Below, piece by piece: positions 63,361 to 64,000 of a stretch of DNA of 64,000 bases. The notes below the pieces were generated by a model, which saw nothing but the letters and a program-made list of their open reading frames with translations, was not told where the DNA came from and made no database searches. The DNA comes from Achromobacter denitrificans NBRC 15125 (GTDB lineage: Bacteria; Pseudomonadota; Gammaproteobacteria; Burkholderiales; Burkholderiaceae_B): the NCBI RefSeq assembly GCF_001571365.1, contig NZ_BCTQ01000018.1, forward strand, positions 60,895 through 124,894. The letters run 5' to 3'. Position 1 is the first letter of the stretch. Every line of letters begins with the position of its first letter. The translations under genes and the position numbers were made by a program.

Positions 63361-64000
63361 ATCACCGGCCGCATTTTCTGCATCGCGTTCGTGGCGGGCT
63401 CGGGGGCGGTGCAGCTGGCGCCGCGCCTGCCCGGGGCGGGCGCGGCTTGGCTGCTGGCGGGAGCGTGCCTGCTGGCGCTGGCCGCGTTGATGCGTTTGCG
63501 CCAGCGAGGAGCGAAGGCCGGCGCGGCCCTGGCGCTGGGGATGTGCGCTGGGCTGCTCAACGCCGGCGCGCAGGCGCAATGGCGGCTGGACGACGGGCTG
63601 GCGGACGCGCACCAGGACGCGGTGTCCCGGCTGGTGCTGCGCATCGCCGAGCTGCCCGACGGCGATGCGGGCGGGCAGCGGTTCGTGGCGGAACCGGCCG
63701 AGCCCGCGCCGCCCGGCATTCCTTCCCGCATCCAGGTGTCGTGGCAGGCGCCGCCGGGGGCGCAGGGCGGCCTGCCGGCGCTGATGCCGGGGCAAGTGTG
63801 GCGCATGGCGCTGGTGCTGCGGCGGCCGCGGGGCCTGCTGAACCCGGACGGCGCGGACGCGGAAGGGCGGTTGTTCGCGCGCGGCGTGCGGGCGGTGGGC
63901 CAGGTGCGCGGGCAGCCCCGGCTGGTGGCCGACCGCCCGTGGGCGACGCCGGGCGTCGCCATCGAGCGCGCCCGCCACCGCGTCAGGGAAGGGCTGCGCG
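63361..64000 (+). CDS. comEC: ComEC/Rec2-type DNA-uptake channel, N-terminal part (runs off the window)
   Basis: At least 213 codons of an open frame to the window end. Hydrophobic start (GRIFCIAFVAGSGAVQLAP, then AAWLLAGACLLALAALM), followed by the soluble DUF4131-like part: LVLRIAELPDGDAGGQRFVAEP, LMPGQVWRMALVLRRPRGLLNPDG, EGRLFARGVRAVGQV. LxNPxGxDxExxLxxxGIxAxGxV-type text is characteristic of ComEC. Annotated from ATC 63361, 6 nt after GGGAGG; no ATG lies in frame, and GTG 63391 is the conventional alternative. Membrane competence protein; most of it lies outside the window. Confidence 0.8.
   Translation, partial: MTGRIFCIAFVAGSGAVQLAPRLPGAGAAWLLAGACLLALAALMRLRQRGAKAGAALALGMCAGLLNAGAQAQWRLDDGLADAHQDAVSRLVLRIAELPDGDAGGQRFVAEPAEPAPPGIPSRIQVSWQAPPGAQGGLPALMPGQVWRMALVLRRPRGLLNPDGADAEGRLFARGVRAVGQVRGQPRLVADRPWATPGVAIERARHRVREGLR

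Noticed and set aside
63040..63978. Minus-strand open frames across the comEC start
   Set aside because: Arg/Pro/Ser-rich shadows; the plus-strand frame shows the ComEC N-terminal pattern.

Overview
The window is G+C-rich (about two thirds by eye), densely coded chromosome from a beta-proteobacterium, most likely Alcaligenaceae (Bordetella/Achromobacter-like). The pointers are three Bug-type (TctC) solute-binding proteins, a low-molecular-weight phosphatase directly before an isc operon, CoA-linked catabolic operons with CaiB transferases, and a recJ/prfB/lysS block with an RpfE-like gene. Genus cannot be settled from sequence alone. No tRNA, rRNA, CRISPR array, transposase or prophage gene was seen. 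Both ends cut genes: lexA on the left (minus strand) and a comEC-like gene on the right (plus strand).

Layout: 1-0.3 kb, lexA start with its own LexA box. 0.5-5.1 kb, a minus-strand operon (SCP2-type thiolase, acyl-CoA ligase, Bug protein) divergent from an IclR regulator. 5.2-8.6 kb, tyrB-like aminotransferase and uvrB. 8.8-15.0 kb, LMW phosphatase, then the complete iscR-iscS-iscU-iscA-hscB-hscA-fdx-iscX operon behind an IscR-type promoter and closed by a strong terminator. 15.1-16.0 kb, a protein made of two methylglyoxal-synthase-like domains. 16-20 kb, LysR regulator divergent from Bug/CaiB/crotonase genes. 20-29.6 kb, a Liv-type ABC importer in one operon with an acyl-CoA synthetase, a thiolase and a TetR regulator, with a crotonase transcribed the other way. 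29.6-38.1 kb, minus-strand housekeeping block (rpfE-like, recJ, prfB with programmed frameshift, SDR, lysS, small membrane protein), interrupted by a plus-strand MFS gene and a 550-bp non-coding stretch carrying a 32-bp perfect inverted repeat. 38.3-41.1 kb, lolC, lolD, tatD.

41-54 kb is an iron-acquisition region: two paralogous FepA-like TonB receptors, each behind a Fur-box-like site. The second receptor leads a complete siderophore ABC importer (binding protein, two permeases, ATPase). Between the receptors lie a MarR/EmrB-type efflux pair and a CpxAR-like two-component system. 53.9-54.9 kb is thiM under a TPP riboswitch. 55-63.2 kb holds an oxidoreductase/MarR pair divergent from a seven-gene CoA catabolic operon (MaoC hydratase, acyl-CoA dehydrogenase, beta-keto acid cleavage enzyme, CaiB transferase, crotonase, CitE-like lyase, Bug protein) whose parts partly recall itaconate degradation.

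The catabolic units share one logic: capture of an organic acid in the periplasm (Bug or ABC binding protein), CoA activation (ligase or class III transferase), then beta-oxidation-like steps (dehydrogenase, hydratase, thiolase or lyase), each unit under its own regulator. The least ordinary items are the tandem MGS-domain protein, the structured inverted-repeat island between prfB and recJ, the BKACE-containing operon, and the probable non-ATG, hairpin-masked start of comEC.
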